From Linyphia triangularis (Eukaryota > Arthropoda > Arachnida > Araneae > Linyphiidae): DNA of 64,000 nt. The notes under the pieces are model-generated. The model searched no databases. It saw nothing but the letters and a program-made list of their open reading frames with translations, and had not been told where the DNA came from. Location: assembly GCA_963978545.1 (NCBI GenBank), contig OZ021729.1, forward strand, positions 15,238,501 through 15,302,500, given 5' to 3'. A program made the position numbers and the translations under genes. Shown in pieces: positions 34,048-46,174 of the stretch; position 1 is the first letter of the stretch, and every line of letters starts with the position of its first letter.

Positions 34048-36469
34048 GCCAATTATTTTTTGTATATCTCTCTGAAATCATTGTGGATATTTTAATTTGT
34101 ACTTACTTATTTCTTTTCGATTATTGCTTTTCTAATCATACTTTTGGATAATAACTGATGTATTCTTTAAAATTGATATATTTATGTTAAAGTTAAAAAA
34201 AATTATACGAAATTAAGAATCTTAAAATAATAAAGGTGCTATACTACAACTTTAGTTTAAATTACATTTTTAAATATAGAATAAAATCAAAGCCATTTTA
34301 TCTCTTTAGAATTTTTATTTCATAATAATTAATATTGTTGTACTTGTTGTAAATATTGTTTTTGTATGTCAAAGTAAAACACTAATACAAAATCAACAGT
34401 TTTGAAACAATAAATAATCAGTAAGTCAGATTTAAATCATATTTTAAATAAAGAAAGAAAACTATTTATCCCTTTAGAATTTCTTTTCAACAGCTTATTA
34501 TTTCATTTAAATATCATATTTAATAAAAATAGTGGTGTGAAACTGTTATATCTCTATAGAATTTTTATTTTGTAAAAATATTTGTTTACTGAAGGAGATA
34601 GTCTTAATCTAAGGAAAAATTCTAACATTTTTTTTTTTTTTTTTTAATAACAAAATGGTGTTGGAAGCCACAGCCGCATCAGCACAACTATAAAAGTAGG
34701 CAAAATTTCAACTGGCAAAGACTTTTAAAAAATTATGACCAGTAGGAGAGGTCCCTTGAGAATGGGGAAAAAACTAAAAGTTTTTTAGGCAATTACAAGT
34801 TGCAAGAAACCTAGCAACTTTTAATAACTACATATCCTACAAAACAAAAATGAAAATTCAATTAAAAACATTTGCATTTATTTTCATAATTGTCGATATT
34901 GTCATTAATTATTTAAAATTTTTGAAAGTTATTAAGTCACAGAGATGTTGTTTAAGTTTTTAAAAATTTAATTTAAAGTAGAATGTAATACTTTCAAGTG
35001 TTTTAGTAACATGTTTTTGCAATTGTAAATAATAACACTAGATGGCAGCACCACTGATATTTGAATAAAATTGAGTTATTAATCTCAGCTCATTTACCTA
35101 ACTTTACTTTCCGATAAAATTTTATCAATTACATTGTCTCGTTATACCTTGTAAGCCTAATGAAACCTTTTCTAGAACACAAAGACGTTCGAAATAATGG
35201 CTGAAACTATATGAAATTGTTTTATGAGTTACAAACAGGAGTGTTTAATCTTAACCGTAATAAAATGGTAATTAAAATTTTTAATTTTAGAATAAAATTA
35301 TAATTAAATGGGTATTTCTGTTAACTAACGGTTTCTGTGCTAAAACTAAGAGATTGGAAAGTAAAATTTTGAATTTTTAACTACAATTAAAACAATATGA
35401 GTTTTTTTTCCCTTCATCTAACAAGCAGCGCAGCAAAGAGATAAAACAATCTCACAAATGATTTTAATTTTCTATTTGAAAATATGTTCACTTCATTCGG
35501 CATTAGAATTATATTTCGTTATTGACTTTACTTATAATTACGCAAAAAAAAAATAAAAATACAAGTCGATTTTAGGAGATGATCTCTTTGACTTTGAAGG
35601 TCATTAATCGGAGATGCAATTTTTAGAAACAATCCATTTTTTTTTTTTTTTTGTCTTTTAATTTATTATTTATTATACTTTCTATTTATTATATTATGAA
35701 AAGCATAACTCTAGAAAGGTTGTTATTTGGTACATGAAGGAGACAACCAGGACTTCGTCAAAAGCGTGCATAAGCAGAAGGTATCTGCCATTAAAAAAAA
35801 TTAGGTTTTTCTTCAATTGCCGAAGAAACGTATTTAAGTATATTGATAAAAAATGTTTCTGGTAATTTTTTTTCTGAACTTTCCTACCCCAAAAATTCCT
35901 ATAAAAGTGAACTAAAAGCGTAAAAAATGATTAAAAAAAAAAAAAAAAAAATTAAAAAAAAAGTATTACAATGAAAATGTCAATGTGCTTGAATCGAAAA
36001 AACAAAATGATGTACGCCCCCCCCCCCCAATCAAGTTCGATTAATATTGTCGCAAAAATTAATTTGGGTTTCTACTCAACGTTTTAGCTATAAGCTTATA
36101 TGGCTACTTACATCTTTCTTGGTATCTATTTTTTTCAGCCAAATTATAAAACTCACCACAAATTCTAGTTACTCACCAAAGACGTCGAAAATTCCAGCAA
36201 CTCACTAATTTAGAGAATATTTATTTGTGATTTGTAATATTAATGATAAAACTGTTTATAAAGAGGATGGTTTATTTCTTAGTGTTATTGCTTCGCAATG
36301 AGCGTATTACCATAAAAATTGTATCCCTTTTGTTTTTATTAAGAGAAAGTGGGATTTTTAATTGCCATAGATGGTTTTACTTTCAATTATACATGTGTAT
36401 ACATAGAGTTATAAAAGTACAGCATTCTGTAGAAAGAAGAAAAAAAAAAGGAAAAGAAATTCCTTTCTT
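34048..36469. other. AT-rich stretch, no gene recognised
   Basis: Contains T- and A-runs (34,629; 35,638; 35,936) and a C-run of about 12 at 36,017. The frame at 36,243-36,506 ends in homopolymer-derived lysine and phenylalanine runs. At 35,725-35,900 there are weak family A-like words (ACTTCGTCAAAAGCGTGCATAA, CAGAAGGTATCTGCCATT), probably an old, badly decayed copy. Confidence 0.5.
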
Positions 36470-37135
36470 TTCCTTTTTTTTTTCTTTATGTTTTGGAAAA
36501 TCCTGATTTCAAAAAAGTGATCTAGAAAAAATGTCTGTCTGTGTGTCTGTGGTCAGCATAAATCCCGAAAAAATTGACCAACGATGTTTAAATTTGGTAT
36601 TCGGGTTGCTGGTGGATATCTGACCTACCATTAAGGTTTTCCTTATAATCGCGCAAGCGCATAAGGCTGCCATTGAAAAAATCATGTTTTTCAATGATTG
36701 CTAAAAAACGGCTCTAATGATTTTAATAAAAATTGCTGTGCTAATGCTTTTTAAAGGTGTTCTAAACATCCCCAACTCCGGAATTTCCGTAAAAATGCTT
36801 TAATAGGGTGAAATGTTGAAAAACGAAAACCTTTAACACATAGTTCTCTTTCCTTGAGCATACCTCATCAAAGAACGTTTTTTCTTCTTCCCTCAGTTTT
36901 ACTTATCATGAAGGATAATATAATGATTATCAAGAAGTATACCGTGTTTTTTTTTTTTTTTTTTTTTTTTTTTTTGTGTTTTTTTTAAAAGACCCGTACG
37001 AGAATTATCACAAAAATATCGCAAAAATGGCAATTTTTTCTAAATGTATAATGAAAATATAATAACTGTAAATGACATAAATCCAAATCAGAATTAATTG
37101 AAAGTTGTGCGATGTTCCACACCCTTAGTTTTAAC
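36470..37135 (-). mobile_element. Family A dispersed element, copy A4
   Basis: Order of conserved words on the plus strand: TGATTTCAAAAAAGTGATCT, TCTGTGTGTCTGTGGTCAGC, GACCAACGATGTTTAAATTTG, GACCTACCATTAAGG, ATGTTTTTCAATGATTGCTA, CATCCCCAACTCCGGAATTT, and finally AATTGAAAGTTGTGCGATG then TTCCACACCC at about 37,120. A T-run of about 29 bases (36,947-36,975) lies near the end. The minus-strand frame 36,509-36,694 is a product of the element. Confidence 0.85.
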
Positions 37136-38470
37136 TGAATTTACACAATTGTAATTACAAATACCAATAGCCGTGATATCTTTAGGTTTTTTTTTTTTTT
37201 TTTTTTTAATTTTTTCAAAAATCCTGCTGGAATATTGGTTTCTATGGAATAGTTAACACGTCTTATTAAAGGTATATCTTAAATTTTGAGAATCACAGAA
37301 AAATGTACATATCTTCATGTTAGCCTAAATAACAAAATGAGTTTTCAAAAACCTGGCTAAGTATTCCGTTGTCGATTTTGGACATTTTTTTTTTTTTTAC
37401 ATTATATTTGCTGGAAGTTAAAAAAACCAAATATTTTGATTGACCGTTAGAATCCGAGCTATTTAAATGTAGATTCAGCTAGCAGTGACATTTCTACCTG
37501 TAAATTATCAGATAACGTTTTTAATACCAATTGAAATCGACTTTATAATAACTTCTTAATAATCTTCAAAGCATATTTGGCATAAAATATTAGTATCCGA
37601 AACCAGCTAGTTACTATTTAGGTCGGATGTGAATTAGTTGTAATTTAATTTTTTGACTTTAAATATTTTATGAACCAAAAACAAAATGTTTAATTAAACT
37701 CAACTTTGTTTTCCTCTGTAAATTTCTGAATTGAAGTGAAGAGAGAGTGTGTGTGAAGGAGTTTGGGAAGCAGGTTATGATTTTTTCGACAAATTCATAC
37801 CCATCCAATGATGTCTAATTTTAAAATACCGTCAACTGTAACTTTCATTTGGTATCAGCATAACGTTATTAAAGAAACTGATATTTCAAAATGAATTTTT
37901 TACAATGCAGTGAACTTCTACGTACTTTATTTTTTTTAAAGTACTTTTTACTTTTTTTCTTTACTTTTCAACTGGTTCCCGCTGTGGCCACATGCAGGAT
38001 TTTCTGCAGAAGAGTGCATATCGTATATAGGGAGAGATATAGTTGCAAGGTAGTTACAGATTTTGTTGAAACCTTGATTTTTCAACTGGATGATAATAAG
38101 CTGTCCTATTCTAATATTAATTGTCAGTTCGGTATTAATTTTTTGTTCAAATTAATAATTTAAAACCCATATTATACTTCTTTTTTTTTCCTTTGATTTT
38201 CACACTTTTCGCTATATAATTTTTAATTTTCAAAAACCAGAGGGGGGGGGGGGGGAGGTGATGCCCTCTTGATCTTTCCAGGCAATGCCCATAGGTCTCA
38301 AAGTCTTCAAGTTTGGACGAATGGACAAGCAGTGGATCTGTTGGAGTAACCCTCCTTTTTTTTTTAGAAATAACAAATATGAATAAAACAAATTTTTTTT
38401 AGAATAACAAATAGGTTGTACATGTTACGTAACAATATAACATATATAACAATTTTTAAGAAATAACATA
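37136..38470. other. AT-rich stretch, no gene recognised
   Basis: The plus-strand frame 37,891-38,163 (90 codons) has a hydrophobic start and no recognisable family. A G-run of about 13 lies at 38,243-38,255. Nothing else is supported. Confidence 0.5.
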
Positions 38471-39300
38471 TATGATGGTAAATCCGAAACAATACAGTTG
38501 GCCGTAGTTGCGTTACCGGATTTCCCCGAACCTCTAAAATCGCTTAGAAAATGTAGCATGCTTCTGCAAAATTAATTCTCCAGAGAAACGGTCTGGCCTA
38601 GCAACTCAATGCGATTCGGGAACACAAGGTCTCAACTTTATTACACTATTTTCAATGGAAATACTACATTTGAAGCGCTCAATAAGCCAACGAGCACTGA
38701 GCACTCTCCTCGTAATATCTGCTATCATGTATCCGCTAATGTTGTTTGAATACATAAATCTACCATGCCACATATGACTTTCCCATCATTGAATTCCCAT
38801 TTCCAAAACAAAGCTTCCGAACCTATTTCTAACGAATGAAAACTAATTTATGACCCAGGATCAATATACCAGTAGTTTATCACCAATCCTCGATAAAAGC
38901 ATCCACTAAAAACCGAAACACTTCCCATCAGAGAACCAATCACGAACTACTTCCCGTTGATACACGTCACACAGAGTCGTGCTCCACCTAGCCACTCATG
39001 GGATTATTTATGGGTAGGTTGGTGGCATTAGATCAGTCCCTCGACCATGGCTCTTTGATCTATGTCCAACTTGTTGCTTTATGGGCGCACCCATTATTTT
39101 TTTGTGTGTTCTTTCATTACTCTCGACTGGTCTTTTGTTTGTGATCCATACGAAGTGCTTGGACAAACATGGCCGCTTGTGTCAGTAATGCTTTTTTTGT
39201 GGAATAAGTTATAGTATTGTCGAATATGGTTGGCGAATTTATGGGTAGCTATGGATTTGACTGATGTAAGTCGACATGGTAACACAAAGAAACATTAATG
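38471..39300. other. Unique, moderately GC-rich island
   Basis: Higher-complexity, non-repetitive DNA, for example around 38,505-38,560 and 38,930-39,260, with no convincing reading frame (the minus-strand frame 39,094-39,285 has no motif). Words such as TTTATGGGCGC at about 39,080 resemble homeodomain-type sites. A conserved regulatory element is possible but not shown. Confidence 0.3.
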
Positions 39301-41289
39301 CAGACAGCGGCTCCGGAGCCGCATGCGGTTCTTTTCATGGATATTTGCGGTTTTTAAGGTTCTAAGTAACTCAATCGAAGAATAAACTAATAAAGCATAT
39401 ATGGTAATAAATTTGTACTTTGTTTGGATAAACCCATTATAAACTTACTGCGTAATCTCAAAACAGAGAAATAAGGAAAACGTGATGAAATACTGAAAGA
39501 TGAGTTGGGTGGACTTTCAACACTGTTATCAAACGCCAACTTAAAATCAGCGACCACAGCGCCCTCTGGTTTCTTCTCAGAAGAAATACGGAACAATCCA
39601 ATGCGTAATAGGAGTGCCCTCTGTATGTGTCACAGTTTAAGTTGTAACGAGCTTTTCTTGACTTTCGGTGTTCTTTCTTTTTCGTTTGAGGTAGGCTTGG
39701 GGTCTAACTTTTGGGGTTAACTTTTAGTGACTGAGCTCGCTGTTAAATTGCTTTTGTTTTCGATATACTATATTGAAAATCATGTCCTTTATCCAAAAGA
39801 TAGAGAAATTGCTTAAGAATATTGCAAATTTAAGAAAGAATGGACTGAATTGTATGCATTCATTTCAAACAAAAATGGACAAATGACTTATCTCATCTGC
39901 CATGATGTTTTTACTCTAAATATGTTATATATATAAATGTACAATCAAATTTGAACTTTTTTTTAAAATTATCATTTTAAAAATCGGATTTTTTTTTTGT
40001 CTTTAAAAGTACATAATTATTAATGATGTTTAAATGAAAAGAATTTCAGTTTTATTCAAAAATTAATTAACATTTAACTCGTTATAATTAGCATATTTTT
40101 GAACTGTGATTACTCGAGTTTTATAGCTCCAAGAAATGAAATTATGGTTGGAAATTGTTTGTAGTATCATTCTTAATGTTAATGAACCTCCATCTACTTC
40201 CTAGAGTAGTATAGTTTTTATAATAAAATTTTTTTAACTTTGAAAGTAGAAACAAATCGCATTTTTTAAAAAAACATTTGCATTTAAAAATCTAGCAAAA
40301 TTCATTTTCTTTTCCACTCAATTTGACTGAGGCACAAAACATCTAACAGTTAATGCAGATTTGAATTTTCAAATCATTTTTCAAAAAAATTATATCAAAC
40401 TTTAGTTATCACTGTTTAAATGAAGTTTCACGTGCCAAAAACGCGATTTTTTAGATAATGAGTTTAAAATATTTAAATTTATTTTCTGAAAAAAATGCTA
40501 CTTCACACTAATAAAATAACTCTCTAGCTTTCAGATGACACCATTCTCTTGTTAAAATTTCATCTAGAGATTATTTTAAAGCAGAAATTCTCAAAGGCAG
40601 CCGAAGTCGGAAAATCGCTGATCTGGCTGCCTCGCTAAACATTACGTGGAGGGAAGGCTCTATTGGATTCCATTGGTAACGTCGCAATCAATCTCAAAGC
40701 AACGTCGCAGTCAAAACACGTTTCAGGAACACATGGCTGCCGCTCGGAGGAAGATCACCTTGACTGGAAACGTTTTTTCCCCTCGTGAATTGAGTATTAA
40801 GGCAAGAAGTTTGCTGTTTATCGTATTTTTTCACACTTATTGTAAAAATTAGATCTTCATTTTAGAAAATTGTAAAATATATAATTTCAGTTTTGAACTA
40901 ATAAATTTAGATGCTGCCCGACTGCACTGGCTGTAGTGTTCGAGCCGCCACTGGTAACCAGTAACTTATTATTTAAAGAAGTTCGTTATAGATTTTTTAA
41001 TATTTTTTTAAAAAATGCTAGTACCTCTTCTAAATCAGTTTAAGTCAATGAGGCATTATTTTGTGGCATGAGGAAACTTTGCAAGGTTTCATTTAGAAAC
41101 AAAAATTGATTTGAAGAGCATATTTTTTTCCGTCTTAAGCGGGATTTCATAATGCGATATTTTCTGTAAAACGAATAAATTAACATTAAGTTTAAACTTC
41201 AAAGTTCGGAGAACTACTTTTACTTCGCATCAAACGGGATTTCGTGTTAAGCGTTTTCGCGTTAACGGGATTGGACTGCATAAGCTTCT
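39301..41289. other. Mixed AT-rich DNA with possible element ends
   Basis: Around 39,308 the palindromic CGGAGCCGCATGCGG and around 40,945 the word TTCGAGCCGCCACTGGTAAC have the look of DNA-transposon termini. The latter lies in a segment shared with 29.7 kb. Frames at 39,387-39,596, 39,505-39,720 and 40,646-40,852 lack motifs. Confidence 0.4.
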
Positions 41290-41930
41290 CACTCCATTAG
41301 CATATTGAAGTACGCAGCTGAAATCATTGACAGTTCCGCTCGATAAACAAATCAACAACATTCAGGGTCCAATTAATTAACAGATTTAATAAACGAACGA
41401 GTTCGGGATAAACAATCCCGAATCCTTTCCGCGACCACAGTCTTTGTGCAAATTAGTACCTGCTAAAAACCCTCATCTCAATCGCGTGACACGTTGTCAT
41501 TGCTCGGGTGTGTCCAAACGACTCTGTGGACAGGGACCAACCACCCTGGGAAATTTACGTCCGGGTCTCTTTGGCGCAAGAACAAAAGAGATCTTTTGTC
41601 AGGGAAACAAAAAAAACTTAACAGGGCTTGAGCACGCGATGCTCGAGTTGTAGTCTCGGTGATTAGTGCCGGGGCTTTGTTGTTTGGCTGCTTTGAAGAG
41701 CTCGTTAGGTGAATTAGAGAAACATAGTACATGTGTCGCTTTGTGTGTGTGTGGTGTTTTGTAGAAGTTGCTTTGGAAAAGTTTGCGACATGATTGTATA
41801 TGTGAATTAGATAGAGGTAGAGTAGGGCGTTGATGGCTATGGCGAGTGCCAGTGCTCGGTTCGGATTATTTCACGGAGTTGTGTAGTTACGGTTTTTGTG
41901 CCCATCACCAATAGATTGGTCGTCTTATAC
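41290..41930. other. Unique GC-richer island, possible regulatory element
   Basis: High-complexity sequence with TAATTAA/TTTAATAAAC homeodomain-like words near 41,372-41,392 and an AACAAAAG word near 41,580. Two overlapping frames (plus 41,444-41,653; minus 41,478-41,732) run through it but neither has known motifs or splice sites. A regulatory role is inferred only from composition and the lack of repeats. Confidence 0.3.
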
Positions 41931-42329
41931 GTTCAAAGACCTATTTTTATAGACAATGACGGCTGCTTTGTTTCGGTGAAACAAAGTGCAAGTTGGGGAT
42001 GGACTAAAAGTAATTGCTGAAAAGTAAAGTCAAAACGCAGACTTTAATTAATTAAAAACATTTCTTGATGGCCTAACTACTTTAATGAATATTAAGATGA
42101 AATCTAGAGAGTTACATAATGTAGGGAGTCACATATTATACAGTTACAACAGGAACTATTTACATAACGAGCGCCTACATAACTGACTCCTTATATCGGA
42201 AAAATCCAGTCCAAACTAAGCCTTATCAAAATGGAGTCTTTGTCAAACATCAACTATAATACTCTCGCTTTCAGTTGTCCTTCTCGATCTTCAACAGTGT
42301 TGCCATATTTTCTTGTCACGAGACTTAAT

Positions 42330-42471
42330 AACGGCTAATCAGGCTGGACCTACAGCTTAACGCGGATTCCGAACCACAACGTACATTCATGCCTAACCCG
42401 GAATTAGAACCCAGCAACTCTGGCATGAAAAACCAGAGCATTAACCACACATCCATCAGTTGGACACAAAA
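42330..42471 (-). mobile_element. tRNA-derived SINE-like fragment, different family from the two copies at 50 and 61 kb
   Basis: On the minus strand the segment reads ATGGATGTGTGGTTAATGC (A-box-like). It is followed by a hairpin CTCTGG...CCAGAG in the anticodon-arm position, then GGGTTCTAATTCC (B-box-like), then an unrelated body. The 5' side (higher coordinates) directly abuts an (ATT)n array. It is diverged from tRNA consensus and could be an old SINE or a tRNA pseudogene. Confidence 0.5.
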
Positions 42472-42472
<1 letters not shown>

Positions 42473-42510
<38 letters not shown>

Positions 42511-42590
42511 GTTATTGTTGTTGTTGTTGTTATTACTATTATTATTATTATTATTATTAGTAGTAGTAGTAGTAGTATTACTATTATTAT
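42473..42590. repeat. (ATT)n microsatellite with GTT and AGT variant blocks
   Basis: Trinucleotide array running ATT, then TTG, then ATT, then TAG, then ATT blocks. The polyleucine (plus) and polyasparagine (minus) frames over it are artefacts. Confidence 0.97.
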
Positions 42591-42700
42591 AAAGCACACT
42601 ACAGAAAAAAACTCCATTTAAAGTGTACAAGGAATAGTACATTACAAACAAGCAAACAATAGTAACAAAACAAGATTACACATTTAAAACCAGCAGACAT

Positions 42701-43175
42701 TTAGCCTTGAACCATAGAAAAAGATACATTAAAAATATCCAAATCATCAGAAATCAAATTAAAAATTCTATAAAATTTATACAAACAAAAGTTGTCAATG
42801 TAGTTATATTTGGTAAAAACAGTAATAAATAAATTTTGGCTACGAGTATTGGTCTTTACAGCAAATTTAATGGAATTATGGATCGCAATGCAATCAATAA
42901 AATTATTAAGGACTTTGTAAAAAAAGAAACACAAGAAAGCTCACGTCTAGATTTTAAACTGGGGATGCTGAAGAAATTGCGGAAGAAAGTAGAGGAGAGA
43001 TCATGAGAATTATAATGGTTACCCTTATAATAAAGATAACGCATAAATTTAGTCTGAACCCTTTCAAGAATTATAATTTTATTGTTATAGTAAGGGTCCC
43101 AAATAAGTGAGCAGTATTCAATATTCAAGATTTGAACGGACCAGGCTAAAATAAAGGCTGTTAATAAAGTTATAA
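42701..43175 (-). pseudogene. Decayed C-terminal part of a jockey-like non-LTR retrotransposon reverse transcriptase
   Basis: Minus-strand translation gives a block beginning IEYCSLIWDPYY and continuing ILERVQTKFMRYLYYK, the pattern found just after the reverse transcriptase domain in jockey/CR1-type elements (usually LEY.S.VW.P...). Farther on, the frame with SRRELSCVSFF is lost in a T-run near 42,925 and the expected YKVLNNFIDC continues in another frame, so an indel in the homopolymer breaks the gene. A second disruption lies near 43,130, where LVRSNLEY runs into a stop and the match continues in a shifted frame. The upstream catalytic domain is absent. Confidence 0.75.
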
Positions 43176-44160
43176 GCTATATTGTCTTAGATCAAGTCCC
43201 TCAACACACATTTTCGATATCTAGCGAGTTTAGATTATATAATAATCAATCTACAATCTGTAAATGTAAACCTAGTACGGTGGTTTCTGAACAATAAATA
43301 ATGCTTGCATTGACTATTTTGAATTCTTATTACAGCTAGAAACCCACGCTTATCAAGCATTTGCAGTCACATGTGTTTAATTGCTTCGATGGGAAAACTA
43401 TAACTACGTTTCAACCTTTCTGATGACCATCTCCAATAGAAGTTATGTGCGGGGTCAATTGCAGACTGTTAAAAAAAATTAGTTTTACAACATTATAAAT
43501 TAAATAATTAGAAAAATCAAAAATTATCAATTGGGATTTATGGTATGGTTTTAATATAAGTTAATTTGGTATTTGCTAGCGTATTCATTAGCTAATAAAA
43601 TGCTTTTACTTGATGCCTCAAATTCAAAATGAATCATGGATCCGGTCAATATTTTTTTTTTTTTTTTTATTAAAAAGGATTTTAGCCACAACGATTGAAC
43701 TCGAACCGACTTCTCGTAACAAAATTTGTGTCACACATATATTTAACAAAATACACTATGTTTTACAAAAGTCTGATGATCCTTTAAAGATAATAGACCA
43801 AGATAGTTAACTGTCATCGTTGCATAAAAAGACTAGGTTAATCAAATAATAATATCAAATTAGATTATAGGATAAAAATTGAAATTCAGTAAAGTAAAAA
43901 AAAAAAAAAAACCTTTAAGATAATTCTTAGATGTAAAGTCAAGTAAAAGAAAAATGTATCGTCTAAAAATCGCATGCGAGAAGAGTTCAAGGACAAAAAT
44001 TGTCGAAAAAATATTTTTTTTCGAACAATTTTCAGGATTAGCTGTTTATTCAATATTTGCAATACTGTCGGATAAGATGAAAGTTACATAACCTTGTAGA
44101 AGAAAAAAAAAATTCTAAGAGGATTATGTAATGAATATACACCACAATACGTTTTAATAT
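43176..44160. other. AT-rich stretch, nothing recognised
   Basis: T-run at about 43,651 and A-run at about 43,897. The frame at 43,610-43,810 has no motif. Confidence 0.55.
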
Positions 44161-44167
44161 CTGAAGT

Positions 44168-44515
44168 AATAATTAATAGTTTAAAAAACTAAAAAATACT
44201 CTTTAATAGAAAAGTGAACTAAAAAGTAGAAAATAATTTTAAATAAGTTTGAAATAAGAATAGAGTGATTAACAAGAAATATTTATTTTATCGTAAAAAA
44301 GCGTGGGGAGCTTTTTAAGATATTTCCATAATGGCTCTACTTTTACCAATATATATACAACAATTGACATCAAGCACCCCACGCTTTTTTACTATAAAAT
44401 AAATATTTCTTGTTAATCACTCTATTCTTATTTCAAACTTATTTAAAATTATTTTCTACTTTTTAGTTCACTTTTCTATTAAAGCGTGTTTTTTAGTTTT
44501 TAAACTATTAATTAT
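44168..44515. mobile_element. Foldback element with ~142-bp near-identical inverted arms
   Basis: Left arm 44,168-44,312 and right arm 44,374-44,515 are reverse complements, with a 60-base spacer. The match runs through AGTGATTAACAAGAAATATT, AAAGTAGAAAATAATTTTAA and AAAAAAGCGTGGGG. Very few mismatches are seen over about 120 bases; the main difference is in the outer part (AATACTC against AAGCGTG). A transcript through it would form a long hairpin. Confidence 0.88.
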
Positions 44516-44734
44516 TTTTTCTGTAAACTCTAATTTTTTTTTAGTTAGTGTACAAAACTCTCCAGTTGTTTCTGCCGTTAGTCACATGCTTGTCTCAAAT
44601 TTAAGTCATGTGTATGCCTTAGTACACACCGTATTACTTGGCACTCTGAATATGAAAAATCACTAATCCTGAAGATCCTGGTAAGGATAATGCGACTAAA
44701 AAAAAACACGCTTTGTATAACTGTCGTTCAAACG

Positions 44735-44935
44735 ACAAATCTTTCAAACGTCACACCAGGGTTCGATTCCGGAGAAGGTTGGTGGGTTGGAATTTAACGG
44801 CGCAAGGGCAACACGAGCTAATCCTTGTGATAAAGCGACAAACGCGCCTGGTAGTTTCCCTTATTGGTCTTGACGCAAACACTCCGGATCTCAGGAAAAC
44901 AAAAAATCGCTAATCCTGATTATCCTAGTAAGCAT
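44735..44935 (+). mobile_element. Possible tRNA-related SINE fragment
   Basis: The word AGGGTTCGATTCCGGAG at about 44,759 fits a B box. It is followed by AACGGCGCAAGGGCAACACG and, nearby, CTAATCCTGATTATCC, which has a diverged direct partner upstream (CACTAATCCTGAAGATCC at about 44,662). No clear A box precedes it. The plus-strand frame 44,713-44,913 is incidental. Confidence 0.3.
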
Positions 44936-45589
44936 AACGGGTCAAACTGTTTAAAATATTGAATTGTCATCGGTCCTTAATAAGTATGCCAAATTTCGAG
45001 TTAATCCGACGTTTTGAAGGGGGTCAAAATCATGTTCAAAGATTCCTTTACATACTAACATACTAACATACATACGTCTGAAGCTAATAAAAGCGTATTA
45101 AAAAAGAGTATCGTATTTATCGTTTAGTGTTGAATTATATGATCTTTTTGGCATTACTTAAATTGCTTTCTTTAATTGACAATATCTATATGTTTATTTG
45201 GCACAGTAACTTTTTGTCTTTTTAATTAATTGTGTTGTTGAATTGATGCGCATTGAGGGATTTAATTTATTTTTAGTTGGTTATCGAATTCATGTTTATG
45301 TTTGGTTATCTATTTTATGTTATTGTTGTTGAATTTATTTCATGCTATTTCCAATGTTACTTCGGCAGAGTGCTTCTTAAAAATTTAAATAAATCTAAAA
45401 TCAGGTTGCTTCTTAAAACTATAACACAGCACTTTAGGTTCTTTCTACGTCACTTCCAGAAATTCATCGTACATTATATTTCCTGCCCACAAAATAACAC
45501 ACTTACGTTTAGAGCGCTACTTTTTAATAGATGTCTTTTCAATCAATATCAAGTCTTGTCTCCCAGTAGCACCACACAACCCCTTGAGT

Positions 45590-45900
45590 GAGGCATCAGC
45601 AATCATAATTAATCACGGTAAGACACATCTCAAAGCGCCACCTCGTGGCAGGAAGCTGTAATTCTAACACTGGGTCGTTTCCCTAATGGAAGAGCGTCGG
45701 TGATGTGCGCGACTTGGTTTAATAACTTTCTGAATCTTTTATGGGCAATATCGGGGCGGCCTTTTTAGCGGGAACAAATCTCGTGGCCGTATTTTTCACT
45801 TGTTAACTTAAATATGCGCCGTGAAGTTAATGCTGTGATATTTCTTCCGCTAATGCCTCGGCCGAGAAGCTGTCGAATTTGAGGCTCAAAAGGGGGCTTT
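45590..45900. promoter_or_regulatory. Unique GC-richer island with a CTCF-like site
   Basis: GCGCCACCTCGTGG at 45,635-45,648 is, on the minus strand, CCACGAGGTGGCGC, one base off the animal CTCF core consensus CCASYAGRKGGCRS. The block also holds AATAACTTTCTG, CTTTTATGGGC (45,738) and TTAACTTAAATATGCGCC. It is non-repetitive, has no credible reading frame, and is compositionally distinct. An insulator or enhancer is inferred. Confidence 0.4.
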
Positions 45901-46143
45901 TTTGATCACTCTAGGAAGTGAATAATTATTGATAAAGACAGTAAAAGTGCTTTGTGTTTTTTGAACTAAGAAGTTTGAATTAAGTAATGGAGAAGGGGGG
46001 TTGAACTGAGGAAAAAAGTCTGTTTTGAAATTTTGTTGCTGAGGACGTATGTAATATTTAAATTTGATTTTCGTTTGAAGGTGATGCACTGGTTAGTGGG
46101 ACTTGTTACTAATTTTCCCAGAAGAAATAAAGACGTAACTTTC

Positions 46144-46174
<31 letters not shown>

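Noticed and set aside
39556..39572. CTCF site at AGCGCCCTCTGG
   Set aside because: Only the AGAGGGCGC core fits; the other half of the consensus is absent.
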